Positions 46,057-54,900 of a stretch of DNA of 64,000 nt are shown here, piece by piece. Made by a program: the position numbers and the translations under genes. The notes beneath the pieces were generated by a model. It saw only the letters and a list, made by a program, of their open reading frames with translations. It had not been told where the DNA came from and made no database searches. How positions within the stretch are numbered: the stretch's first letter is position 1; each line of letters opens with the position of its first letter. The stretch lies in NCBI RefSeq assembly GCF_025717515.1, contig NZ_JAJIRN010000005.1, positions 432,341 through 496,340 on the forward strand, given 5' to 3'. The stretch comes from Roseateles oligotrophus (GTDB lineage: Bacteria > Pseudomonadota > Gammaproteobacteria > Burkholderiales > Burkholderiaceae_C).

Positions 46057-46947
46057 TCAGCTCTCGCGTCCCAGGCTGGCCAGCACATGCTCGACGAAGC
46101 GGCTCAGTTTGGGCAATTGCCGGCGGTCGGCGGCATAGACCAGGTGCACCGGTCTGGCGGCGGGTAGATAGTCCGTTAGCAGGGGCAAGAGCAGGCCTTG
46201 GCGCAGATCCTCGGCCAGCAGAACTTCGGGCTGCATGATCAAGCCCAGCCCTTGCAAGGCCGCCGCGCGCAGCCCGTCGCCCTGGTTGCAACTCAGCCGA
46301 GCCTGCTCGGGCCAGCCCCAACTCTGCGAGCCATCGCTGAGCGTCCATTCGCTACGGCGCTGCCAGACCGCGTGGCTCAGGCAATCATGCCGAGGCAGCT
46401 CGCTCGGGTGCTCGGGGCGGCCTCGGCGCTGCAGATAGCCGGGTGCAGCCGCGATCACCATGCGATAGGGGCGCAAGGGGCGGGCGACCAGACTTTCGTC
46501 GCCGACCTCGCCTATCCTTATCGCCGCATCGAAGCCCTCGCCGACCAGATCGCTGACGCTATCGCTCAGATGCAAATCGCCCCGCACCAGCGGATGCAGT
46601 TGCAGAAACTGGGCCAGCATTGGCGCAATCAAGGTATGGCCCAAGGTAATCGGCGCGCTGATGCGCAACAAGCCCTGCGGCTCGGCACGGCTGCGCTCCA
46701 CCGCCGACTCGGCCCAGCGCACCTGCTCCAGCACCCGCTTGCAGTCCTCGTAAAACGCAGCGCCAATTTCGGTCAGGCTGTGGCGCCGGGTACTGCGCTG
46801 CAATAGGCGCGCGCCCAGATGCGCCTCCAGTTGCAGGATGTGCTTGCCCACCATCACCGCCGACAGATCCAGTTGCCGCGCCGCCGCCGCAAAACTGCCT
46901 GCCTCCACGGCCGCCACCAAAACTTCCATGCTGCGCAACAAATCCAT
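46057..46947 (-). CDS. LysR-family transcriptional regulator
   Basis: 296 residues. An N-terminal winged helix (MDLLRSMEVLVAAVEAGSFAAAARQLDLSAV region, residues 1-60) is followed by the periplasmic-binding-protein-like effector domain (APITLGHTLIAPMLAQFL, HDCLSHAVWQRRSEW). It is the usual size for the CrgA/PA-type subgroup. Divergent from an SDR gene across 108 bp containing two palindromes; it probably regulates that gene and itself. Confidence 0.93.
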   Translation of the reverse strand: MDLLRSMEVLVAAVEAGSFAAAARQLDLSAVMVGKHILQLEAHLGARLLQRSTRRHSLTEIGAAFYEDCKRVLEQVRWAESAVERSRAEPQGLLRISAPITLGHTLIAPMLAQFLQLHPLVRGDLHLSDSVSDLVGEGFDAAIRIGEVGDESLVARPLRPYRMVIAAAPGYLQRRGRPEHPSELPRHDCLSHAVWQRRSEWTLSDGSQSWGWPEQARLSCNQGDGLRAAALQGLGLIMQPEVLLAEDLRQGLLLPLLTDYLPAARPVHLVYAADRRQLPKLSRFVEHVLASLGRES

Positions 46948-46954
46948 GGCGATA

Positions 46955-46971
46955 CGAAACCATTGGTTTCG
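46955..46971. promoter_or_regulatory. Candidate operator upstream of the LysR gene
   Basis: Perfect inverted repeat CGAAACC-ATT-GGTTTCG, 7-bp arms and 3-bp spacer, ending 8 bp before the regulator start codon. Suitable for autorepression. Confidence 0.5.
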
Positions 46972-46993
46972 ATTGAGTAAATTGATAGCTACT

Positions 46994-47005
46994 TTATTCG
47001 AATAA
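46994..47005. promoter_or_regulatory. Candidate LysR-type site, palindrome TTATTCGAATAA
   Basis: Perfect 12-bp palindrome mid-way between the divergent LysR and SDR genes in an AT-rich stretch. It has the T-rich/A-rich character of LysR boxes. Confidence 0.45.
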
Positions 47006-47055
47006 TGATTCGTAAAACAATAGAGTCCTCTTCACAACAACAGCGGAATTCGATC

Positions 47056-47658
47056 ATGAAAATTCTCCTCATTGGCGCCAGCGGCACCCTCGGCCAAGCG
47101 GTCCACAAGCACTTTGTCGAAGCCGGCCACGAGCTCGTCACGGCGGGACGCAACAGCGGTCAGCAACGGGTGGATCTGACGCAAAGCGCCAGCATTGCCG
47201 CGATGTTCGAGGCCGTCGGGCGCATCGACGCGATCGTCAGCACGGCCGGCAATGTGCATTTCGGGTCGCTGACCGAGATGACGCCCGAGCAATTCAATCT
47301 GGGTCTGCAGGACAAGTTGCTGGGTCAAGTCAATCTGGCCTTGCTGGGCCAGCGTTATCTGAACGATGGCGGTTCGATCAGCTTGATCAGCGGCGTGCTG
47401 GCCGATGAGCCTATCCGTTATGGCGCCAGCGCCACCGCCGTCAATGCGGCGATCGAAGGCTTTGTCAAAGCGGCCGCCATTGAGTTGCCCCGCGGCATCC
47501 GCATCAATGCGATCAGCCCGACGCTATTGACCGAGTCTGTCCCGACATATGGCCCCTATTTCGCCGGTTTCGAGCCTGTGCCTGCGGCTCGCGCGGCGCT
47601 GGCCTATCAGCGCAGTGTCGAGGGCGCGCAGACCGGTCGGGTGTTCAAGGTTTTGTGA
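47056..47658 (+). CDS. Short-chain dehydrogenase/reductase
   Basis: 200 residues from ATG 47056. Rossmann start MKILLIGASGTLGQAVHKHF, SDR features VSTAGNVHFG and SLISGVLADEPIRYGASAT (Ser, Tyr position; the canonical YxxxK is replaced by YGASAT, with no Lys), then LPRGIRINAISPTLL. The short length and missing Lys match a subgroup of small SDR proteins often found beside LysR genes. Substrate unknown. Its 3' end overlaps the convergent GNAT gene by 14 bp. Confidence 0.88.
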   Translation: MKILLIGASGTLGQAVHKHFVEAGHELVTAGRNSGQQRVDLTQSASIAAMFEAVGRIDAIVSTAGNVHFGSLTEMTPEQFNLGLQDKLLGQVNLALLGQRYLNDGGSISLISGVLADEPIRYGASATAVNAAIEGFVKAAAIELPRGIRINAISPTLLTESVPTYGPYFAGFEPVPAARAALAYQRSVEGAQTGRVFKVL

Positions 47659-48118
47659 CGCCAAGCGCGACCCGTTTGTTGTAGGCCAGAAAGACCTCAT
47701 CCCTGACCCAGCCCAAAGACTCGTACAGCGCCTGGGCGGCCAAATTGGTCTTGGCGGTGGTGAGGTCCATCCGAACCCTGCCCGCCGTCTGCGCATGGTC
47801 ATGGGCGGCCAAGAGCAAGGCCTTGCCGGCGCCTGCGCGCCTGAACTCGGGGCGCACAAACAGGTCATAAAGAGTGTAGATGGCTTGGGCCTCGACCGAA
47901 CAAAAGCTCGGGTAAAGCTGGCAAAAGCCGGCTGACTGTCCGCTGGAATCAGCCGCGAGCAGGATGATGGATTCGCTGTTTTGCAGGCGCGTCCGGATGA
48001 ACTCACGAGTCAGTTCCAGGTCGGATGGCTGCTCGTAAAACTGGCGGTAAGCGTTGAACATTGAAGCGATTGCGTCAAGGTCGTGCAAGCCAGCCAGACG
48101 GGTCACGATAGTCGTCAT
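47645..48118 (-). CDS. GNAT-family N-acetyltransferase
   Basis: 157 residues. RLAGLHDLDAIASMFNAYRQFYEQPSDL is a typical GNAT N-terminus, and LYDLFVRPEFRRAGAGKALLLAAHDHA holds the acetyl-CoA-binding RxxGxG/A loop. It overlaps the upstream PaiB-like gene by 4 bp, so both are co-translated. The arrangement recalls the Bacillus paiAB operon, where PaiA acetylates polyamines; that substrate is inference only. Confidence 0.9.
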   Translation of the reverse strand: MTTIVTRLAGLHDLDAIASMFNAYRQFYEQPSDLELTREFIRTRLQNSESIILLAADSSGQSAGFCQLYPSFCSVEAQAIYTLYDLFVRPEFRRAGAGKALLLAAHDHAQTAGRVRMDLTTAKTNLAAQALYESLGWVRDEVFLAYNKRVALGVTKP

Positions 48119-48750
48119 TTGATTTGTTCCTCGACCAGTCGCGCCAGCGCCAGCGAATTTGCATCACCCAGTGCGGCCAAGCCAGCCACGGTACCCAATC
48201 GATCCGGCATGGCTTCGTCCTGACTCAATTTCCATTTTCCTTGGAGCTTGGTGATGGGAATCTCAATCCCGACCACGGCGCGGGCGAGCCGCTCGATGAA
48301 CTCTTGCGGCGCGTCCGCGACCTTCCAAGGCATGGCCTGCCCGGCCTCGCTGTGTTCGGTAAGGTCCTTGAGCAGTTGAAGAATCCAGCGTGGGTCTTCT
48401 ATTGCGCGCGGCCGTCCATGCGCATGCACGACCGCGTAGTTCCAGGTTGGTACGACCTTGCCCTCGCTCAGCCGAGTCGGGTACCAGGACGGCGTGATGT
48501 AGGACTGTGGCCCCTGGAACATCACCAAGGAATCCTGCTCGGTCGAGAACCGCTGCCAGACGGTGTTAGCGCGAGAGACATGTGCCCGCAAGACTCCGAA
48601 CTCCCCTCGACTGCGGTCGAGAATGAAGGGGATATGGTTGGCGATCAAGCCGTCCGGGCTGAGCGTTACCCAGGCGCCAAGCGGCTGAGCATCAATCAAG
48701 GACTGCACGGTGTCCAAATCGGTTTCGGCGTGATAGGGAGGGATATACAT
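48115..48750 (-). CDS. PaiB-like FMN-binding negative regulator
   Basis: 211 residues from ATG 48750 (MYIPPYHAETDLDTVQSLI). The PaiB signatures are LGAWVTLSPDGLIANHIPF, VLRAHVSRANTVWQRF, FQGPQSYITPSWYP and WNYAVVHAHGRPRAI, close to the family length. These flavin-binding split-barrel proteins repress sporulation and protease genes in Bacillus; in proteobacteria the target is unclear. First gene of the unit, followed by the GNAT gene, and divergent from a MocR regulator. Confidence 0.93.
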   Translation of the reverse strand: MYIPPYHAETDLDTVQSLIDAQPLGAWVTLSPDGLIANHIPFILDRSRGEFGVLRAHVSRANTVWQRFSTEQDSLVMFQGPQSYITPSWYPTRLSEGKVVPTWNYAVVHAHGRPRAIEDPRWILQLLKDLTEHSEAGQAMPWKVADAPQEFIERLARAVVGIEIPITKLQGKWKLSQDEAMPDRLGTVAGLAALGDANSLALARLVEEQIK

Positions 48751-48852
48751 GGGGAGAATGGCCAAATGGGCAGTCAGCAGAGAAACATGTGGTCCGCGCC
48801 ATTGAAGGAGGGTGGTGAACCGCATTCATTCGGCGAAGATGCGAATGTAGCC

Positions 48853-48884
48853 ATGTCGTGGTTCTTTTAAAAGAACCACGACAT
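48853..48884. repeat. Perfect 32-bp palindrome
   Basis: Arms of 16 bp (ATGTCGTGGTTCTTTT and its exact complement) with no spacer, followed on + by TGA and eight T (48888-48895). It resembles a terminator for + strand transcription, but no + strand gene runs into it. It lies in the intergenic region between divergent genes starting at 48750 (-) and 49086 (+). Confidence 0.9.
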
Positions 48885-49035
48885 TGATTTTTTTTAGAGC
48901 CACGAGTATTCCTGGTGTGGCCGTCGCGAGGCCAAGGAAAATGCTGCGGCCACACACCACCCGCAGCGCCCGGGCCGTCCACCCCGAAGCAGTCCGATTC
49001 AAGCCGTCTCGGCCAAATCGGGACTTATTTCGATT

Positions 49036-49083
49036 CATGGCTCCTTCTATATCGATAGAATCGCAGCTAAATTTGGAGCCATG
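49036..49083 (+). promoter_or_regulatory. Nested inverted repeats covering the MocR gene leader
   Basis: Outer arms CATGGCTCC (49036-49044) and GGAGCCATG (49075-49083) are perfectly complementary. Inside is TTCTAT-ATCG-ATAGAA (49045-49060). The right outer arm contains the GGAG ribosome site (49075-49078) of the gene that starts at GTG 49086. It could be an operator for the regulator or a leader hairpin that hides the ribosome site. Confidence 0.6.
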
Positions 49084-49085
49084 GC

Positions 49086-50633
49086 GTGGACTATTTACTG
49101 TTGTTGAATAGCTTTTCTTCAGCAAAATCGTCCCTGGATTCGCCCAATTCTGGCTGGTCCGGCCAGCGCAAATTGCACGAATGCCTGCGCCAGGCCATAC
49201 GCAGCGGCACCTTGGCCCCGGGCAGCCGCTTGTTGGCCAGCCGGGCCTTGGCGACTGAGCTTGGCGTGGCTCGCAATACGGTGCTGTATGCCTACGAGCA
49301 ATTGGCTACCGAAGGCTTGGTGAACAGCGATAGGCGCGGCACCACGGTCAGCCTTCTGCACCCGGCGCGGGCGCTGACCTTGCCAACCAGGTCGATGCGC
49401 CAAGGCTTGTCGCGCCGAGCGGCCGGTTTGGCCTGCCTGCCGGTTGCGGCAGATTTGGCGGCCGGCTTTGCGCCCGGCGTACCGGCGCTGCCCGAGTTCC
49501 CCTTGTCGATTTGGCGACGCTTGAGCGAGAAGGCCTGGCGTTCACTCGGCAGCGCGCAGCTTAACTACGGCGCGCCTGCCGGCGAACCGGCCCTGCGCAG
49601 CGCCATTGCCGATCATCTGCGGGCCTCGCGGGGCGTGCGCTGCGAGTCAAGCCAAGTCTTCATCACCGATGGCACGCAGGCCAGCCTGGATCTTTGCGCA
49701 CGCGCCTTTGCCGACCCCGGCGACAAGGTCTGGATCGAGAGCCCGGGCTATGGCGGCGCGCTGACCGCTTTTCGTGGCGCACAGCTGAACGTGATAGGCA
49801 TCCCGGTGGATGAGGAGGGCATGGCGGCCCAGGCCGGTGACTGGCGCCGGCATCCGCCAAGGCTGATCTATGTGACCCCCTCGCACCAATATCCAAGCGG
49901 CGGCGTACTGAGTCTGGAGCGCCGTCTGGCCCTGATCGCGCAGGCTAGGGTGGCCGGCGCCTTGATCATCGAGGACGATTACGACAGCGAGTTCCGCTAT
50001 GACGGCCCGCCCTTGGCCGCCATGCAAGGGCAGGCCTGCGATCTGTTTGATGCAGATCCCGGCTGCGCTGTTGGCGTTGATGGCACGGTAGAGGCCGAGC
50101 CCGCCGACGCTCCGGTACTCTACCTTGGCACTTTCAGCAAGAGCTTGTTTCCAGGGCTGCGTATTGGCTTCTTGGTGGTGCCGCAGGCCTTGGCCGAGCC
50201 GCTGCGGGCACTGTTGGCGCGCTCTGCACCGCGGGGGCGGGCGGCCGATCAACTGGCCTTGGCCGAATTCATGCGTAACGGTCAATTCGGACTGCACCTG
50301 CGGCGTATGCGCAGACTCTACCGGCAGCGCCGAGACGCCTTGATTGCAGCGCTGCAATTGCATATGGCGGACCTCGCCAGCATTCACGGCACTTCGGCCG
50401 GCATGCATTTGGCGCTGCGCTTTCACTCTGATCGGCTGGATGACATGCAGATCAGTGCCGCAGCAATGAACGCCGGCATTGTCGCGCCGGCACTCAGCCA
50501 GCATCAGATTGGTCGGCGCAAGCCGGGGTGGAGCGGCTTGATGCTGGGCTATGCCCAAGTGCCGGTGGAGAAAATCGGGCCACTGGTGCAGCGCCTGGCG
50601 GCCATCATCCGAGGCCAGTGTCACAGCTTGTGA
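49086..50633 (+). CDS. MocR-family regulator (GntR helix-turn-helix plus aminotransferase-like domain)
   Basis: 515 residues from GTG 49086 (GGAG 8 bp upstream). The winged helix (about 25-95: LHECLRQAIRSGTLAPGSRL, RALATELGVARNTVLYAYEQL) is fused to a fold-type I aminotransferase domain (about 120-510: YITPSHQYPSGG-like YVTPSHQYPSGG, IIEDDYDSEFRY, YLGTFSKSLFPGLRIG with the PLP Lys). MocR proteins sense PLP or an amine ligand and control a neighbouring gene, here plausibly the divergent PaiB/GNAT pair. The 3' end overlaps the convergent RES gene by 13 bp. Confidence 0.94.
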   Translation: MDYLLLLNSFSSAKSSLDSPNSGWSGQRKLHECLRQAIRSGTLAPGSRLLASRALATELGVARNTVLYAYEQLATEGLVNSDRRGTTVSLLHPARALTLPTRSMRQGLSRRAAGLACLPVAADLAAGFAPGVPALPEFPLSIWRRLSEKAWRSLGSAQLNYGAPAGEPALRSAIADHLRASRGVRCESSQVFITDGTQASLDLCARAFADPGDKVWIESPGYGGALTAFRGAQLNVIGIPVDEEGMAAQAGDWRRHPPRLIYVTPSHQYPSGGVLSLERRLALIAQARVAGALIIEDDYDSEFRYDGPPLAAMQGQACDLFDADPGCAVGVDGTVEAEPADAPVLYLGTFSKSLFPGLRIGFLVVPQALAEPLRALLARSAPRGRAADQLALAEFMRNGQFGLHLRRMRRLYRQRRDALIAALQLHMADLASIHGTSAGMHLALRFHSDRLDDMQISAAAMNAGIVAPALSQHQIGRRKPGWSGLMLGYAQVPVEKIGPLVQRLAAIIRGQCHSL

Positions 50634-51334
50634 TGATCGGACTTCAAATACCAGTCGCCTATTCGCTCACCGTTCCAGCGCAGCGTTACGTGCTCGGCCT
50701 GGCGCGCAGGCGGCACAGTGGCTTGGGGGTTGAACAGTGCCACGCATTCGCCTCCACCGCGGCGCACGCTGTCATAAACCAGACCGGCACGGCCAAGCTC
50801 GCGTTGTGCGAGGGCGAAGGGCCGCGAGGCCGCGTATGAGTTCGGGTCGTACAAGGGCGCGATGGCGGCCCTGCCTTGCAAACCGCGCAGATCACCTAAT
50901 GGCGCACTTACCGTGACACGGTAGCAGCGCAAATCGACATCGATGGCTGACTCGGCCGTGCGCGCCAAAAATAGGGCTCGGTGATGGCTGACTTCGGCCA
51001 CGGCGGTTTCGAGTTCGCTGGCCGCGTAGTAGACGCCATAGCTGCCATCGGAGAAGCGGCTGCCCTCCGGGTTCAGATGAGTGAAGGCGGCCATGATGGG
51101 GCTGCAACCAGGGCCGCTGATGCGCTGCTCGGTCGGCACCAAGCTCAACTCGCCGATTTCGTCGCGCAAGCGCGGATTGCCGAGCGATTCAATCGCAAAG
51201 ACAAAGTCCAGATCGGCGGCATCGACGACTCGCTCAAACAGCGAAATCGGTGGGTAGCGGCTCGGAAGCAGGCGGCAGGAATCGATCCAAAGCAGGTCGG
51301 TGACGGGAATAGCTTCGCGTTTGGCTGCGGCCAT
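50621..51334 (-). CDS. RES-domain toxin
   Basis: 237 residues. The RES family pattern is present: LPSRYPPISLFERV, then GSRFSDGSYGVYYAASELETAVAEV with the Arg-Ser/Tyr-Glu active-site region, and YDPNSYAASRPFALAQ followed by LVYDSVRRGGGECVALF. Related RES toxins degrade NAD+ by phosphorolysis or glycohydrolysis. It sits 19 bp downstream of the antitoxin gene, in the standard order. Confidence 0.93.
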   Translation of the reverse strand: MAAAKREAIPVTDLLWIDSCRLLPSRYPPISLFERVVDAADLDFVFAIESLGNPRLRDEIGELSLVPTEQRISGPGCSPIMAAFTHLNPEGSRFSDGSYGVYYAASELETAVAEVSHHRALFLARTAESAIDVDLRCYRVTVSAPLGDLRGLQGRAAIAPLYDPNSYAASRPFALAQRELGRAGLVYDSVRRGGGECVALFNPQATVPPARQAEHVTLRWNGERIGDWYLKSDHHKL

Positions 51335-51353
51335 GATTCAGGTGTCTTGGGGG

Positions 51354-51863
51354 TCAGGCCCAGCCGCCACGTTGGGCATCCAGGTATTGGCGCACCACGA
51401 ACAAATCGGACACTTGGCCGGCCAACATTCTGTCCAAGGCGCTGCGCCCCCCGAACAGCGGCGCGGTATTGGTTTTTTTGATCCAGGCATCGGCGCGTTC
51501 GGGGATGGGCAGCAGGATTTGCAGGCCGGCGTAGATGCCAAAAATATGCGAAAGCCGCTCCAGCGTGGCCGCGTCCAGACCGCTCTTGATGCGGCCGGCC
51601 TTCCAGTCGAAAAAGCTGGTGCGCCCGCAGCCCAGCAGGCGCTGCTGCTCGTCATTGCTCAGGTCCCAGGCCTTGGCGATGCGAAAAAAACCGCGCAGCG
51701 CCGCCGCGGCGGCTTGCGGCGATTGCAGGTCGGGTGCGTCATTGGTGCCGCGCTTGAGGCGACGCTGCTGGAGCAGGCCGTGACTCACGGGCGCAGCCTC
51801 CGGCACCCGGGTCACTGCGGAAGAGGCAGAGGCAGAAGAAGCGGACGAAGCAAAAGCAGCCAT
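51354..51863 (-). CDS. Xre/MbcA/ParS-type antitoxin (DUF2384)
   Basis: 169 residues from ATG 51863 (GGAGGG 7 bp upstream). The helical DNA-binding part (ALRGFFRIAKAWDLSNDEQQ, LLGCGRTSFFDWKAG) leads to the C-terminal toxin-binding domain (IFGIYAGLQILLPIPERAD, FGGRSALDRMLAG). It neutralises the RES toxin and should autoregulate the pair. The N-terminal 25 residues are a simple Ala/Ser repeat. Confidence 0.93.
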   Translation of the reverse strand: MAAFASSASSASASSAVTRVPEAAPVSHGLLQQRRLKRGTNDAPDLQSPQAAAAALRGFFRIAKAWDLSNDEQQRLLGCGRTSFFDWKAGRIKSGLDAATLERLSHIFGIYAGLQILLPIPERADAWIKKTNTAPLFGGRSALDRMLAGQVSDLFVVRQYLDAQRGGWA

Positions 51864-51926
51864 TGCAGAGCCCTCCAGAAAGACAAAAAGCACAGCAAGT
51901 TTTGGGCTCGCTGTGCCTGAAGTGTA

Positions 51927-51942
51927 AATTCACTAGCGAATT
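51927..51942. promoter_or_regulatory. Candidate antitoxin operator
   Basis: AATTCACTAGCGAATT: 5-bp arms AATTC/GAATT around a CTAG core, 64 bp upstream of the antitoxin start in an AT-rich patch. Fits autorepression by the Xre antitoxin. Confidence 0.5.
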
Positions 51943-51990
51943 AAATCAATATATGAGTTCGCCTACGGATTTGCCGACTGAAGCTGCCAC

Positions 51991-54900
51991 TCAATCTCCC
52001 TCGTGCCCGTGGCCGATGTCCTCAATCGGCATGCTGCGGCCTTCCGCACCGTCAAAGAAGAAGGGCTTGCGCGCCTTTTGCCGCGGCAAGACCTCGTTCA
52101 TATTACTGACGTCAAACAAGCGGCCGTTCTGCATCACATGGCTGATCCGGTCGCTTTGACGGATATCCTTCAAGACATCGCCGTCGATGATCACCAAGTC
52201 GGCCAATTTGCCGACTTCCAGCGAGCCCAGGTCCTTGTCCAGCCCCAGGTAATGCGCCGGGTTGGCGGTCGCGGTGCGGATCGCCTCCAACGACGTCATG
52301 CCGCCCAAGCCGAACATCCACATTTCCCAATGCGCGCCCAGCCCCTCGCGCTGACCGTGGGCGCCGATATTGGCCTTCACGCCGGCACGTTGCAAAGCGG
52401 TCGCGGTGCGCGCCACACGGATCACGTTGAAGTCTTCCTCGGGTGCGGTTTCGCGCCGCACCGCGCGGGCTTCCAGCATGCTGCGTGGCACATACCGGGT
52501 CAGCAGCGGATGCTTCCAAACCTCGGTACGGGCATACCAGTAATGCTCGCCGTCGAGACCCCCATAGGCAACGTTCAGTGTCGGGGTGTAGCCGACCTGA
52601 GTTTGCGTCCAGAGTTGCCGCACATCGTCGTAAACCTCGGCGACGGGGATTGCGTGTTCGATGCCGGTGTGGCCGTCCACAATCATGCTCATATTGAGCT
52701 GGAACAGCGAGCCGCCCTCGGGCACCACCATCATGCCGGTCTGGCGTGCCGCCTCAATCACCTGCTGGCGTTGTTCGCGACGCGGTTGCTGATAGCTCTT
52801 CACGCTGATGGCGCCGGCCGCTTGCTGGCGTTTCAAGTGGCTGATGGCATCGTCCAGACTGTTCACCACCGCCGTGATGCCGGCCTTGGCGCCATACAGA
52901 ATCGAGCCGGTCGAGTAGATGCGCGGCCCGGTGACGAGGCCGGCGCGCTGCATCTCGGCTTGCGTGAAGATGTCGCCGTTGCGGTTTGACGGGTCGTGAA
53001 TGGTAGTCAGGCCGAAGGCAAGCGAGGCATAGTTGATCCAGCTCTGCTGCGGGATGATTTCGTTCTCGCCCATGCCTCCATGCCAATGCGCATCGATCAA
53101 TCCGGGGATGATGGTCTTGCCTTTCGCATCCACGCGTTTGGCATCGGCCGGAATGTTCAATTGCGCGGCCGCGCCGATTGCCGCGATGCGGTTGCCGTCA
53201 ATGACGATGACCCCGTCTTCGATCACCTCATCCCCCTTCATCGTCGCGATGCGGGCTCCGGTGATGGCGATGCGGCCTTGTGGCTTGTCACTGGCTTGGT
53301 TGAAGCCGATCTTGCGGCCGGATTTTTGAACATCCGCCGCCTTGAAGGCCTTGGGGGAATCCGGCGTTGGCTTGCCATCGGCGTCTAGCAAGGGGGGGGC
53401 AAAAGCGTCGACCAAAGCCGTGCTGAATAACTCATCGGCAAAGCTGAACAGCACCCGCTGGCTGTCGCCGCTCCACTGCATGTTTTCTCCGGCCACCACA
53501 TCGAGTTGGCGCACCGGCAGTGCGTCCATCTTGGGTCCAACGGTGATGGTCTTGCCGGCCAGCGGCAGCGGGCTCACATAAGCATGAGAGCGCTCGACAA
53601 AGCCCAGCCATTGCCCGTCCGGCGAGAGACTGAATTCACTGACGAACTCGCCGCGCGCGACCTCGGTTTCACTGCGATCCTTCAGCTCGATGCGCCATAG
53701 TGCGCGGCGCGAATCGACCTCGTTGCTCATGCTGGACCGGCTCACAAACACCGCATCGTTACGGGCGCCAAATTGCGGCGCCTCGCCGTCTCGAGCAATC
53801 CGCTGAGGCTCGCCGCGACCGTCTGCTGCAGCGAGAAAGACACCGTTCTCCAGCCCATGCCAAGGCGTGGTGAGGTAGCCGCCCTTGACCTTGCTGTAGA
53901 CGATGCTCTTGCCATCGGGTGAAAACTTCGGCGCCAGGTATTTGCCCGGCACCTTGGTGATGAGCGTCTCGCGGCCAGTGGCCAGATCGAGTTTGCGCAC
54001 GCTACCGAGCTTTTCGTCGTGCCAGCTCGCATACACCAGCTCGCGGCCGTCGCGTGAGTAGCTAGGGAAGAATTCAAAGCCGTCGTTTTGCTGCGTTAGG
54101 CGGCGCGGCGGCGCATCTTTGCCGGCGCGCAGGTCTTTCAAGTACAGATGGCCCAGGGCCGAGTACACGGCGCTACCACTATCGGGCGCGACACTGACCC
54201 AACGCAGTTGCTTGACGGCGAACTGATCCGGGGCGACCACCTGCGCTTGGCGCAACGCCTCGCGGATCTCGCGCCGATCCTTGACATGAAAGGGGATCTC
54301 CACGGCGCTATGTTTGAACGGATCCACCCGCCACAGTTTGCCCTTGGCCCAAAGCACCAGGTTTTTGGCATCGGGTGTCCAGGCAAACGCCGGATAGACG
54401 CCGTTGACCGACCAACTCTCTTGCAGGTCGCGCTCCAACTCGCCCCAAGCAGCAGTCTCGCGGCCGCTCTGCAAATCCTTCAGGAATAGGGTGCTTTGAT
54501 TGCGTACGCGCCGGACAAAGGCCAAATATTTACCGTCAGGGGAAGGGGTAGGGCGGATCGCGCCGCCGGGCCCCTGCACGAAAGCCTCGACGCTGCCGTC
54601 GGCGAGATCCTGACGGAAGATCTTGAAGATCTCGCCGTTGGAATTCTTGTTGTACTCGAAGCTGCGGCCGGGCGTGCTGTCGTGCGAGTAATAGAGAAAT
54701 TTGCCGTCCGGCGACAAGGCCGGTTCGCCCAGGTCTTTTTGCCAGTTGGGCTTCTCGTTCAACTGCACGCCCTTGTTGCTGACCGCCGCGCCGTCAACGT
54801 GATAGAGCCAGATTTCACCCGAGCCGGCCGAGCGTGTGCCGGTGTAGTGTTTGCGCGCGGCGATGTATTTGCCGCTCGGGTGCCAGACCGGGTTATTCAG

